NCBI RefSeq assembly: GCF_001467025.1
Contig: NZ_LNXV01000029.1
Span: forward strand, 179,063 to 243,062
Direction of reading: 5' to 3'
Source of the DNA: Legionella brunensis
Lineage (GTDB): Bacteria; Pseudomonadota; Gammaproteobacteria; Legionellales; Legionellaceae
Length of the DNA: 64,000 nt
Shown here: positions 46,136-56,205 of the stretch, piece by piece
Numbering within the stretch: position 1 is the stretch's first letter
How the letters are laid out: each line of letters begins with the position of its first letter
Program-made: the position numbers and the translations under genes
The notes under the pieces: model-generated
Database searches by the model: none
What the model saw: the letters and a program-made list of their open reading frames with translations, nothing else
What the model was told of the DNA's origin: nothing

Positions 46136-47779
46136 TCATAACTTCCATTTTGCAGGATTCAAAAAACTCTCTGGGAGTTGAGGGAGAATTTGATTAGTCT
46201 CTTCTACTTGTTTTAATGTTAGTGGCATTGTATTAAACAAATCGAGGTTTTCTTGCAATTGATCTTCTGTTTCCATCCCCAGAACAAGACTATTGACCCA
46301 AGGTAATCCTCGTACGTAGGCGAGGCATAAATCTTTGCGATTCAATCGCTCAAATCTTGTCACTAACTTATCAAGTAACTCGTTGAGCTCTGAGGCATCT
46401 ACATTAGGGAAATTGGGCCAATTTGTTTTCCCTAAAGTTAGAAGTCCCTGGAGATAAACACTTCGTGCAAAAAAAACAACATCCTTGCGTTTTGAAATGG
46501 CTGCCAAAAATTCGCTTTGTCGCCAACGCCAATCCAAAAGATTCACTGGACATTGAATATGCTCTATTTGTGGCTCTTGAAGGGCTTCGACAACTTCAAC
46601 AGGAGTAGATACGCTGACACCGATTTGCTTTATTACTCCATCCTGCTTTAACGAAATTAGCTCATCCCAGACTGCTTCTCGCCATTGATAACGATGTTCC
46701 CAACGATGTAACAGTAATGTATCAATTTTTGACAACTTTAGATGATAACAAGTTTCATATATGCTAGCTTTGACAGCAAAGCGAACTTGCTCATCACTGG
46801 CTTCATCAGACAAATAATTTAAAGGATGAAGCTTACTAATAACATGAATATCCTCTTTTGAATTAGCCTTAAGAGCCTTCCCTATTCTCTGCTCTGATAA
46901 ACCGTAGGCTCTCGCCGTATCAAAACACATAACCCCCGCTTTAATAGCCTTTTGCATCAAAGCAAGGGCTTGCTCCTCGCTAGGAAGACCCTGTTGATTG
47001 GCAACCCCATAGGGCAAACCAAGCTGTGCAGTTCCGAAAACTAGATTTTCATATCTTTTTTCTTGCCGTTTTTTCTCAACGGTACCCAATTTAGTACTTA
47101 ACTCCAAGTATTTAACAAGCTCCATCCAAGGGGTATTAAGAGGGCTATCAATTTGTTTAAAAAGATTAAGCAGTCTCAGATAATCATCGAAAGTATCCAT
47201 TGTGCAACGTAAATGTTGCCAACTTGGAGGAACATGCTCTAAGAGAAATTGCTTACAACGAAAATGTCGTTTTATATAGGGAGTCACATGCTCTCTATCA
47301 AAAGGTGTATTTGCCTTGCGATTTGCTTCACGCAGAGCCGAAACTTTAAAAACTTCCGTACTTAAGCCATAAGGCAAGCCATCTTGAGGAGATGATGTTC
47401 CTAAATAATCAAATTTGCTTTCATCAAATTGACTCACTACCAGATTAATAAAATTCCCGTCAGGAAAAACATTATCGGCAGTTAGCCTCACTACCAAATC
47501 ATCATCGTGATATGCCGCCACAGCCTCAGTCATACGCAAAAGTACGTCATCTAATGAACCACGAAAACATTGAAGATTATTTCTGCGTAACACTTGCTCT
47601 AAAATGTCATCAGATTTATCAGTGGAAGTCGCAACGATAACAGGAAACCCTGTGCTTGCGGCTCGCAGTGCACAAAAAACAACAGAAGGATATTCACCAA
47701 TTGGCAAAAGAGCTTTTGCCGGCAATCTGCTTGATGAGAGTCGGCATTGTATCAAGATAATAATTTTATATTTATTCAT
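46136..47779 (-). CDS. Fusion: SpsF/PseF-type cytidylyltransferase plus aldo/keto reductase
   Basis: A 547-residue two-domain protein. Residues about 1-240 form a cytidylyltransferase of the SpsF/CMP-nonulosonate type (IILIQCRLSSSRLPAKALLP, then VVRLTADNVFPDGNFINLVV, FDREHVTPYIKR). This should activate Pse as CMP-Pse, since no separate PseF is present. Residues about 250-547 are an aldo/keto reductase with LVFGTAQLGLPYGVANQQGL, the tetrad Asp/Tyr in CFDTARAYGLSEQRIGKAL, the Lys in VISKLHPL and the His in DTLLLHRW. All four tetrad residues are present, so the domain looks active. Its substrate is unknown. It lies 20 bp from pseC and 1 bp from the SDR gene. Confidence 0.88.
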   Translation of the reverse strand: MNKYKIIILIQCRLSSSRLPAKALLPIGEYPSVVFCALRAASTGFPVIVATSTDKSDDILEQVLRRNNLQCFRGSLDDVLLRMTEAVAAYHDDDLVVRLTADNVFPDGNFINLVVSQFDESKFDYLGTSSPQDGLPYGLSTEVFKVSALREANRKANTPFDREHVTPYIKRHFRCKQFLLEHVPPSWQHLRCTMDTFDDYLRLLNLFKQIDSPLNTPWMELVKYLELSTKLGTVEKKRQEKRYENLVFGTAQLGLPYGVANQQGLPSEEQALALMQKAIKAGVMCFDTARAYGLSEQRIGKALKANSKEDIHVISKLHPLNYLSDEASDEQVRFAVKASIYETCYHLKLSKIDTLLLHRWEHRYQWREAVWDELISLKQDGVIKQIGVSVSTPVEVVEALQEPQIEHIQCPVNLLDWRWRQSEFLAAISKRKDVVFFARSVYLQGLLTLGKTNWPNFPNVDASELNELLDKLVTRFERLNRKDLCLAYVRGLPWVNSLVLGMETEDQLQENLDLFNTMPLTLKQVEETNQILPQLPESFLNPAKWKL

Positions 47780-47798
47780 GAATACATCGATAAATTAT

Positions 47799-48962
47799 CT
47801 ACGCTCCCTGTAATACATTAGCTAAAACCTCTATAACCCTAGTTTGCTGTTCTTCAGTAAGTCCCGGATACATAGGTAAAGTAATAGCTTCAGAATAATA
47901 ATTTTCAGCTTCAGGAAACTGACCTTCCCGAAAACCTAATTTTTTATAGTAGGGCTGAGTATGTATTGGGATATAATGCAAATTAACCCCAATACCCTGC
48001 GCTCGTAAATTTTCAAAAACCTGCCTATGGCTTACTTTTAAATCGTTAATAGCCAAACGAATCACATATAAATGAAAAGCAGAATAACTATCTAGATGTT
48101 GCCAAGGTGTCAACAAAGGAAACTCAATCAAGGCTTCGTTGTAATATTTTGCAATTTGATGGCGGCGAGTAACAAATTGATCAAGACGTTTCATCTGACT
48201 AATACCCAATGCCGCTTGTAACTCCGTCATACGATAGTTAAATCCAAGCTCTATTTGCTGATAGTACCAGGAACCATCCGATGCCTTATCCATTTTTTGT
48301 GGGTCTCTAGTAATACCATGGCTTCGCAGCGATGCCATTTTTTCAGAAAGCTCAGCATCATTTGTTAAGACTATGCCACCCTCTGCAGTAGTAATAATTT
48401 TCACAGGATGAAAACTAAATACCGTTGCATCGCTATATCGACAATTACCAATGGGTTCACCTTTGTATTTACCACCAATTGCATGAGAAGCATCTTCAAT
48501 AATTTTAAAATTATAACGTTGCGCCAATGCATGAATAGCTTTCATATCACAAGATTGGCCGCTGAAATGCACAGGAATAACTATTTTGGGTAACTTCCCC
48601 TCAAGCTCAGCTTGGATTAATTTTTTTTCCAATGCTGATACACTCAGATTGTACGTGCGAGGATCAATATCTACAAAATCAACTTGTGCACCACAATAAA
48701 GCGCGCAGTTTGCAGAGGCAACAAAACTATTTGGAGAAGTCCATAGCCAATCATCTGGCCCTAAACCTAAAGCCAAACAAGCAATATGCAAAGCAGATGT
48801 AGCACTATTAACAGCAACTCCATATTTTGCATTACAATAATTAGCAAGCATTTCCTCAAAACGAGGGACTACTGGTCCTTGGGTCAGAAAGTCAGATTGC
48901 AAAACTTTTATCACGGCCTCGATATCAGCCTCGTTAATGTCTTGTCGCCCATAAGGAATCAT
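47799..48962 (-). CDS. pseC: PseC, UDP-4-amino-4,6-dideoxy-AltNAc transaminase
   Basis: PLP aminotransferase for step two of pseudaminic acid synthesis, acting on the PseB product. 387 residues: MIPYGRQDINEADIEAVIKV, then VAVNSATSALHIACLALGLG, WTSPNSFVASANCALYCGAQ and VTVFSFHPVKIITTAEGGIV with the PLP Lys (about residue 185). I-E-L-G-F-N-Y-R-M-T-E-L follows. The opening I-P-Y-G-x-Q and FSFHPVK pattern match PseC. GGAG precedes ATG 48962, which is 2 bp past the pseB stop. Confidence 0.93.
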   Translation of the reverse strand: MIPYGRQDINEADIEAVIKVLQSDFLTQGPVVPRFEEMLANYCNAKYGVAVNSATSALHIACLALGLGPDDWLWTSPNSFVASANCALYCGAQVDFVDIDPRTYNLSVSALEKKLIQAELEGKLPKIVIPVHFSGQSCDMKAIHALAQRYNFKIIEDASHAIGGKYKGEPIGNCRYSDATVFSFHPVKIITTAEGGIVLTNDAELSEKMASLRSHGITRDPQKMDKASDGSWYYQQIELGFNYRMTELQAALGISQMKRLDQFVTRRHQIAKYYNEALIEFPLLTPWQHLDSYSAFHLYVIRLAINDLKVSHRQVFENLRAQGIGVNLHYIPIHTQPYYKKLGFREGQFPEAENYYSEAITLPMYPGLTEEQQTRVIEVLANVLQGA

Positions 48963-48964
48963 TT

Positions 48965-49978
<1,014 letters not shown>

Positions 49979-49984
49979 TCAAAA

Positions 49985-51280
49985 TCAAACTTTTGTTGCT
50001 GACCACACTCCACGGATATCAATTACTTTATGAGTTTGGCAAATATCGGCAGGAATTTGTCTGAATTGTAAGTGATCAACGAGCATGAGTACAATGTCAG
50101 CCTCTGCTAAAGCTTGTTCGATAGTATTTAACTCAGTAATATTCATCAATTCAAGAGGAAGAGTGTCTATATGAGGTTCAATTGCTAAAACATGCCCTGG
50201 GTGTTTTAAAGCTATTTCTTTGGTAATCGCTAGTGCAGGACTTTCGCGCAAATCATCTATATCCGCCTTAAAACTTAAGCCAAAACAGGCGATAGTTATA
50301 TCTTTGGCTTGTTTTTGGGTTTTTTCTTCAAGTAACTGCGCAACAGCGGCTTCAACTTTTCCGAGAACCCAGGTAGGTTTTTTGTCATTTACTTCACGTG
50401 CGGTGCGAATAAGCGGTGACAAATCGGGTGTCTTACTTACTATAAACCAAGGATCAACTGCTATACAGTGTCCTCCAACACCAGGACCTGGTTGGAGAAT
50501 ATTAACGCGAGGATGGTGGTTCGCCAATTTAATTAATTCCCATACGTTAATATCAAGTTTGTCACAAATAATGGATAATTCATTGGCAAAAGCGATATTA
50601 ACATCTCGAAAACTATTTTCTGTTAACTTACACATCTCTGCAGTTCGACAATCGGTGACTATACATTCCCCTTCCACAAAAACTTTATAGAATTGTGCTG
50701 CTAGTTCAGAGCACTTAGGGGTCATGCCACCAATAACTCGATCATTTTGAATGAGCTCTCGCAATACATGACCCGGCAACACCCTCTCAGGACAATAGGC
50801 AATTCGTATATCTGAATGTTCCCCATGCGTTTGAGGGAAGGTAAGGTCTTTGCGTACTTGTGCTAACCACTCAGCCATTTGCTCTGTGGCTCCCACAGGA
50901 GAGGTGGACTCTAAAATGACCAGATTGCCTTTCTGTAATAAGGGAGCAATAGCTAAACTTGCTGCTTCAATATAGCTTAAATCAGGCTGATGTTCTTCTT
51001 TAAACGGAGTTGGAACAGCAATCAGAAATACATTTGCTGTTTCCGGGTGTAACGTTGCTCTTAGATAACCTTCATTTACAGTGGCATGTACTAAAATATC
51101 CAATTCTGGTTCAACAATATGAATTTGACCACGATTAATGGTATCAACAGTTTTTTTACTAACATCCACACCAATAACTTCTATTTTTCGTGAGGCTATC
51201 ACTGCAGCCGTTGGCAAACCGATATACCCAAGGCCAACAACAGAAACCTTAGGAAATAAATTCTGATAGTTTGTTATCAT
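49985..51280 (-). CDS. wecC: UDP-N-acetyl-D-mannosaminuronate dehydrogenase (WecC-like)
   Basis: NAD-dependent four-electron oxidation of UDP-ManNAc to UDP-ManNAcA. 431 residues: VSVVGLGYIGLPTAAVIASR (NAD motif), FLIAVPTPFKEEHQPDLSYI, CPERVLPGHVLRELIQNDRV-I-G-G, TAEMCKLTENSFRDVNIAFA, INILQPGPGVGGHCIAVDPW-type region with the catalytic Cys (about 263), and CFGLSFKADIDDLRESPAL. The CPERVLPG and GGHCIAVDPWF motifs match WecC. ATG 51280 overlaps the wecB stop as ATGA. Confidence 0.93.
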   Translation of the reverse strand: MITNYQNLFPKVSVVGLGYIGLPTAAVIASRKIEVIGVDVSKKTVDTINRGQIHIVEPELDILVHATVNEGYLRATLHPETANVFLIAVPTPFKEEHQPDLSYIEAASLAIAPLLQKGNLVILESTSPVGATEQMAEWLAQVRKDLTFPQTHGEHSDIRIAYCPERVLPGHVLRELIQNDRVIGGMTPKCSELAAQFYKVFVEGECIVTDCRTAEMCKLTENSFRDVNIAFANELSIICDKLDINVWELIKLANHHPRVNILQPGPGVGGHCIAVDPWFIVSKTPDLSPLIRTAREVNDKKPTWVLGKVEAAVAQLLEEKTQKQAKDITIACFGLSFKADIDDLRESPALAITKEIALKHPGHVLAIEPHIDTLPLELMNITELNTIEQALAEADIVLMLVDHLQFRQIPADICQTHKVIDIRGVWSATKV

Positions 51281-52482
51281 ACAAGCGACTCTTCCTTTGG
51301 AGTAATTTTATTTTTTTCTATTTCTTTAGAAACCACATCCTCATGGCTATCAGGCTTGAGCGTGACTTGGGAAATAATCCGCATAATTCTTGATGAAGCC
51401 AATCCATCACCATAGGGATTATTTGCCTCGCTCATGCCCAAATAAACTTGTTCATCTGTTAATAGTTCTTTGACTCCATTAACAATATTTTCAATATTAG
51501 AACCAACTAATTTCACCGTACCTGCAATTATCGCTTCCAAACGTTCAGTTGTATCTCGCATCACTAATACTGGTTTTCCAAGAGAGGGAGCCTCTTCCTG
51601 AATTCCACCTGAGTCAGTGAGGATAAGATAGGACCTTTTCATCAAATAGATGAAAGGAAGGTAATTCACAGGCTCTATGAGATAAATATTGGGAATACCA
51701 CCTAGCATTGAATTAACAGGTTGCTGCACATTAGGATTTAAATGAACAGGATAAACAATATCTACCTCAGGAAAACTTATGGCTATCTGCTTTATCGCAT
51801 GACAAATCTGCTCAAATCCAACACCAAAATTTTCTCTCCGATGTCCGGTAACTAAAATTACTTTACGATTGGCTGTTAAGAAAGGAAAACTCTTCGCTAG
51901 CTGAATATCAAACTCTAGTTCTGCATCAATTTTCCTAGTCATCTCGAATAAAGCATCAATGACCGTGTTACCTGTAACATAAATCTTTTCTGGTAATACA
52001 CCCTCTCTCAAAAGATTATCACGGGCAAGTTCTGTTGGAGCAAAATGAATCGCTGCTAAAGCCCCTGCTAATTTTCGATTCGCTTCCTCAGGCCACGGCG
52101 AATTGATATTTCCAGTTCGAAGTCCTGCTTCAATATGCGCGACAGGGATTTGATGATAGTAGGCTGAAAGAGAAGCCGCAAAAGTAGTCGTCGTATCGCC
52201 ATGAACCAATACGAGATGAGGCTTGAAGTTATTGAATAACTCTTCCAAACCGGTGAGTATTTTTGTCGTTAGCGTGGTCAAACCTTGATTTTTTGACATA
52301 ACATTCAAATTAAAATCAGGTTTTATATTGAATAAATCAAGAACTGGCTGCAGCATTTGCTGATGCTGCCCTGTAACGCAAATTTTATTGTTAACTTGAG
52401 AATGAGCTTTTAACTCTCTTATAACAGGAGCCAGCTTAATCGCTTCAGGCCTGGTACCAAAAACAGTCAGGGTGTTAATCAT
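51277..52482 (-). CDS. wecB: UDP-N-acetylglucosamine 2-epimerase (WecB)
   Basis: Interconverts UDP-GlcNAc and UDP-ManNAc. 401 residues in a GT-B-like fold: NTLTVFGTRPEAIKLAPVIR, ICVTGQHQQMLQPVLDLFNI, VLVHGDTTTTFAASLSAYYH, VAHIEAGLRTGNINSPWPEE, VTGHRRENFGVGFEQICHAI, VYPVHLNPNVQQPV and ILTDSGGIQEEAPSLGKPVL. All the usual catalytic residues (Asp, Glu and His in these motifs) are present. It is longer than NeuC-type hydrolysing epimerases and typical of WecB. It is directly coupled to wecC, so the pair makes UDP-ManNAcA. Confidence 0.95.
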   Translation of the reverse strand: MINTLTVFGTRPEAIKLAPVIRELKAHSQVNNKICVTGQHQQMLQPVLDLFNIKPDFNLNVMSKNQGLTTLTTKILTGLEELFNNFKPHLVLVHGDTTTTFAASLSAYYHQIPVAHIEAGLRTGNINSPWPEEANRKLAGALAAIHFAPTELARDNLLREGVLPEKIYVTGNTVIDALFEMTRKIDAELEFDIQLAKSFPFLTANRKVILVTGHRRENFGVGFEQICHAIKQIAISFPEVDIVYPVHLNPNVQQPVNSMLGGIPNIYLIEPVNYLPFIYLMKRSYLILTDSGGIQEEAPSLGKPVLVMRDTTERLEAIIAGTVKLVGSNIENIVNGVKELLTDEQVYLGMSEANNPYGDGLASSRIMRIISQVTLKPDSHEDVVSKEIEKNKITPKEESLV

Positions 52483-52506
52483 AAAAATCCCTTTAGCCTA
52501 ATATTA

Positions 52507-53550
52507 TTATTTTTTTAACCAAAAATGTTGCAAAGTAACCCAACTTACTCCTAATAGCAGTCCAAACACAATAGATAACAGAATTAGTACACTTGCCTGA
52601 AGAGATACTGGTAAATCGGGTACCCGTATAGCACCATCCAAACGAAACACGGTAGCATCTTCAGAATCGATCTTGATTGTTTTATAAAAATGATAATCGC
52701 TTTCTAAAGTTCTTAAATCTGGAATAAAAGCATCATCTGATTGTCTTAGGGTTAAATTCTTAATTTCTACTTCCAAGGCTTTGCTACCACGTAAATACAT
52801 CATACTTGGCTCATTGAAAGTTGATGCGTCTGTTATTGTACCATTTAGTGAGGAAATTGAAGGTTCTTTAATCCCAATGGCTTGGGCAACCGTTAAAGCT
52901 TCTCGCAATTGCGTCAAACGATCAGATCGCTTCTTACTCGCAACCTCTCTTTTCATTGCTATTTGCTTTTCCAAATCTTCAGTTACTGCTTCCTTTTGAT
53001 TTTGGATAATAAGCATGATATCACTAGCAGTTTTTTGACTTACAAGTGCAATATAATCTTTTGCCCAGATAACAGTCTGAGCAGGATTAGTGCCTTTTAC
53101 GGTGAGAAGATATTTCGAAGGGGGCAATTTAGAAAGTTCCTTAATAGCGATCTGCTTTGAGAAAGAATCATAAAGTTTGTCTTGAGAAGTGTTTCTTTTT
53201 ACTTCTGACAGAGAGGATAAAAAGAAGACTTTAAAAAATTTTCTTTTTATTGACTCAGACAATAAATTATCAGTAAAAATTTGATAAATCTCTGCAGGCC
53301 TGAAAGGCTTCATCCTGGAGTCCTCTCCTGTGCGGCCATAATTAAAAGCCGCTATATCAGCTAAGCTGGGGAGAGAAATATAAGCTTTTGCTTCATAAAT
53401 AGGCTTCCTTACAAAGATGTAAGAAGCTCCAGCAAGTGCGCATAGAAAAGTAATGAATAAAATCAAAAACTTACGCTTCCAAAGCGTACGCAATAATTCA
53501 GCTAAATCAATTTCATCGTAATGCATTACGGTAGAATTCTTTCCTTCCAC
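52507..53550 (-). CDS. Wzz-type chain-length determinant (copy 2)
   Basis: A polysaccharide co-polymerase of about 347 residues with an N-terminal (about 31-51) and C-terminal (about 317-341) membrane helix; YDEIDLAELLRTLWKRKFLI is the family start. The periplasmic part has SLADIAAFNYGRTGEDSRMK and RLTQLREALTVAQAIGIKEP. It is paralogous to the Wzz at 31831-32817. The start is probably GTG 53550, spaced 5 bp from AAGGAG; GTG 53556 and ATG 53526 are alternatives. It is the first gene of the long operon, divergent from the methyltransferase. Confidence 0.9.
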   Translation of the reverse strand: MEGKNSTVMHYDEIDLAELLRTLWKRKFLILFITFLCALAGASYIFVRKPIYEAKAYISLPSLADIAAFNYGRTGEDSRMKPFRPAEIYQIFTDNLLSESIKRKFFKVFFLSSLSEVKRNTSQDKLYDSFSKQIAIKELSKLPPSKYLLTVKGTNPAQTVIWAKDYIALVSQKTASDIMLIIQNQKEAVTEDLEKQIAMKREVASKKRSDRLTQLREALTVAQAIGIKEPSISSLNGTITDASTFNEPSMMYLRGSKALEVEIKNLTLRQSDDAFIPDLRTLESDYHFYKTIKIDSEDATVFRLDGAIRVPDLPVSLQASVLILLSIVFGLLLGVSWVTLQHFWLKK

Positions 53551-53749
53551 TGCCACTCCTTATAATTTCCTTAACATCGGCAAATTATTATTTTTTTTAT
53601 AGATAAAATTATTGCCATTGATAATACCACCAGATGAATAAAAAATCTTCTTCTTTCATTTCCAGATCTACTCATCACTTACAAAATATACGAACAGAGT
53701 AGTCGCATAAAACTATTAATTAGAGATATACTGTTCCAATGTTTATGAA

Positions 53750-54580
53750 TTGGAAAATTTGGTGTCCTTAAAGGCCATGTATGATGAAATTGCGGGCCAT
53801 TATGCCACCGCTGATCGATTTGGCTCAATAAGCCAAAGTCATCGCGCTGCAATCGCACAAATTAAACGAGAGCATTTAGGGTTAAAGCCTCATTATAAGG
53901 TATTAGATTTTGGGGTTGGTAACGGGGCATTTTTAGAAAAACTCAGAGAGTTTATGCCTGAAGCAGATTTCACAGGCATTGATATATCCACAGAAATGTT
54001 AACTCGCGCACGTCAAACCTTGCCTTTAACAACAATAGAAGCGAGTGCGACAGAAGCTAGCCATTATCTTCCACATCATAGTCAAGATTTAGTACTGGCA
54101 CATTTTATTAATGCCTACATTCCCATTCATACTCTATTTAACGAAGCTGATTTATTGACCCGAGCCAACGGTTATTTCTCACTGATTACCACAACTTATG
54201 AATCCTTCCCTGTTGCTCAGCATTATTTAGCTAATTTTATTGCTGAAGGAACTCTATTAAGCACCGTGGTCGGTCATTACTATAAAACCTTGATAAAAAA
54301 CACCACTGTTGCCTCAGGCTTAGATGAGTTAATGCATGTTTTTGCACAGCATCAATTCAAAATGGTACGGCACGAGCGATTATATATCCCTATTATGCTG
54401 GAAAATATTGATGAGCTAATAAAATTTGGTATTGAAGGAACCTGGTTTTTAAATAGTCTTACTATCAGAATGTTACCTAAGAATTTTTTATTGCAGCGTC
54501 TAAAGCGCCTTTTCAGCCAAATATTTACCTTTCCTTACCACGATACACATATTGTGGACATTATATTAGCTAAAAAATAA
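53750..54580 (+). CDS. SAM-dependent methyltransferase
   Basis: A class I methyltransferase of up to 276 residues. The SAM site is YKVLDFGVGNGAFLEKLREF (motif I, about residues 46-65), followed by FTGIDISTEMLTRARQTLPL and QDLVLAHFINAYIPIHTLFN. The substrate is unknown; the C-terminal half shows no recognisable partner domain. The frame opens at TTG 53750. GTG 53762 and ATG 53777 (MYDEIAGHYATADRFG) are possible, and ATG 53777 matches the usual start of such proteins, but no ribosome site decides. It is divergent from the Wzz gene. Confidence 0.82.
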   Translation: MENLVSLKAMYDEIAGHYATADRFGSISQSHRAAIAQIKREHLGLKPHYKVLDFGVGNGAFLEKLREFMPEADFTGIDISTEMLTRARQTLPLTTIEASATEASHYLPHHSQDLVLAHFINAYIPIHTLFNEADLLTRANGYFSLITTTYESFPVAQHYLANFIAEGTLLSTVVGHYYKTLIKNTTVASGLDELMHVFAQHQFKMVRHERLYIPIMLENIDELIKFGIEGTWFLNSLTIRMLPKNFLLQRLKRLFSQIFTFPYHDTHIVDIILAKK

Positions 54581-54645
54581 AACCTGCGATAAAGTAGTCT
54601 GAAAGGATTTAAGCTAACCACTTACCTACGGATTAGGGAGTTTAT

Positions 54646-56148
54646 ATGGTGGCACAACCGATCAGAAACTTTTTCCCCCAATTAAATATTCGTCAGCAAC
54701 AAACCAGTAATATTATTTTTATCACTTTTTGGAGTCAATTCTCAGTTTATGCACTTAATACTGTGTTGATTCTCTTCCTGACACGTCCCCTACTCACTCA
54801 TGGGTTAGGTTATTCTCAAGAAAAAGCCTATGCTTTTCTGGGAATTAGCCAAGCAACTGGCTATCTAATGCCCATTCTTGGCGGATTTATGGCTGATAAA
54901 GTACTCGGGGTGCGGCGCTCCATTCTTCTTGGCAGTATTATGTTAGCGATAGCATACCTATTGGTCATGCTAAGTGGCTATACTCTAACTTCACATGGCG
55001 ATCACTTATTTATTGCTGCCTATGCATTGGTACCTGCAACGAATTCTTTATTGATGGGTACTGCATCGAGCATGGTATCTTGTATCTATGCTGAGGATGC
55101 GATTAAAGCAAAATCCGCAATGACTTTTTATTATATGTCAATTAATGTTGGTGCTTTATTGGCCACTATTATTTCTCCCGCCCTTCTCGATAGTCAGTAT
55201 GGGCCCTTATCCGTTCTCACCTTGGTTTTTATTGGAAAATCTATTGCTGCTTTAAATTTTGCCAAACGCTATTCAATTTATGAGAATGTTATTTGGGGAA
55301 AGGATAAAACCTGTTTTTCGACAAAAAATAAATTTAGTTTATTCGCTTATATTACTATTATCTATTTATTTACGCTTTTTGCTTACTCACATGTCTATCA
55401 GGCAAGCCTCATCATCAGTATCGGATGTGCACTCGGCATTTTTTGGTTTTTAAGAAGAACATTATCGTTGTCGGGTGTGAGCCGCAGTAAACAATTGGTT
55501 GCTTTATTACTTATTGTGGAAGCCGTGGTATTTTTTGTCATTTATAATCAAATGAATAGCACTCTAGTCCTATTCGCTAATAACAACTCTGACTTAAGGC
55601 TATTAGGATTTCATCTTTCTCCTGCACAATATCAAATGCTAAATCCCTTTCTAATTATTATTCTAGGCACGCAATTACCACGCTTTTATGCTCGATTCCC
55701 ACGCTTTATCATACCCTATCAATTCGCTGCTGGCACTTTGCTGGCAGGAGCTTCATTATTGTTATTGGCAATAGCCGCAGCAATTAGTCACAATGGATAT
55801 GCAAATGGTAATTTCATTGGAGTTACCTACATATTAATCACACTTGCAGAGTTATGGGTTTCGGCGGTGGGATTGAGCATGATAGGTCTTTATTGTGATA
55901 GCCAAGAAATTGCTTTTGCGATGGGAGTATGGTACCTCGCGTCTTCATTATCTAACACCATCTCAGGCCGATTAGCAGCCCTTGTCGCCATCCCTGAAAA
56001 TATTAGCTCTCCAATAGAAAGCATTGGTATTTATCAACACTACTATTTAGGAATGGGAATAGTGGCCTTAGGTTTAGGGGTATTGATGTTGGCAATTGCT
56101 TATTTTTTACGGCGCTATTTTAGTAACCGTGGGATTGAGCTTGCCTAA
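54646..56148 (+). CDS. POT-family proton-coupled oligopeptide transporter
   Basis: A 500-residue membrane protein with about 14 helices of the POT/PTR family, which imports di- and tripeptides with protons. PILGGFMADKVLGVRRSILL is the family signature after helix 2. YYMSINVGALLATIISPALL follows, and EAVVFFVIYNQMNSTLVLFA (E-x..-F-x-x-x-x-x-Q) is the conserved helix-7 region. The E-x-x-E-R helix-1 motif of the classical family is not visible, so the substrate may differ. TTAGGGAG precedes ATG 54646. Amino-acid and peptide import fits Legionella nutrition. Confidence 0.85.
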   Translation: MVAQPIRNFFPQLNIRQQQTSNIIFITFWSQFSVYALNTVLILFLTRPLLTHGLGYSQEKAYAFLGISQATGYLMPILGGFMADKVLGVRRSILLGSIMLAIAYLLVMLSGYTLTSHGDHLFIAAYALVPATNSLLMGTASSMVSCIYAEDAIKAKSAMTFYYMSINVGALLATIISPALLDSQYGPLSVLTLVFIGKSIAALNFAKRYSIYENVIWGKDKTCFSTKNKFSLFAYITIIYLFTLFAYSHVYQASLIISIGCALGIFWFLRRTLSLSGVSRSKQLVALLLIVEAVVFFVIYNQMNSTLVLFANNNSDLRLLGFHLSPAQYQMLNPFLIIILGTQLPRFYARFPRFIIPYQFAAGTLLAGASLLLLAIAAAISHNGYANGNFIGVTYILITLAELWVSAVGLSMIGLYCDSQEIAFAMGVWYLASSLSNTISGRLAALVAIPENISSPIESIGIYQHYYLGMGIVALGLGVLMLAIAYFLRRYFSNRGIELA

Positions 56149-56205
56149 TTGTCATTAGCTTTTGCTGCATTGAGCATAAGTCAAATTAAGATATGGGCTC
56201 AAAAT

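Noticed and set aside
53630..53645. ops/JUMPstart-like sequence upstream of the long sugar operon (minus strand GGTGGTATTAT)
   Set aside because: It differs from the GGCGGTAG core at two of eight positions, including key bases, and no hairpin context was seen; not enough for an RfaH claim.
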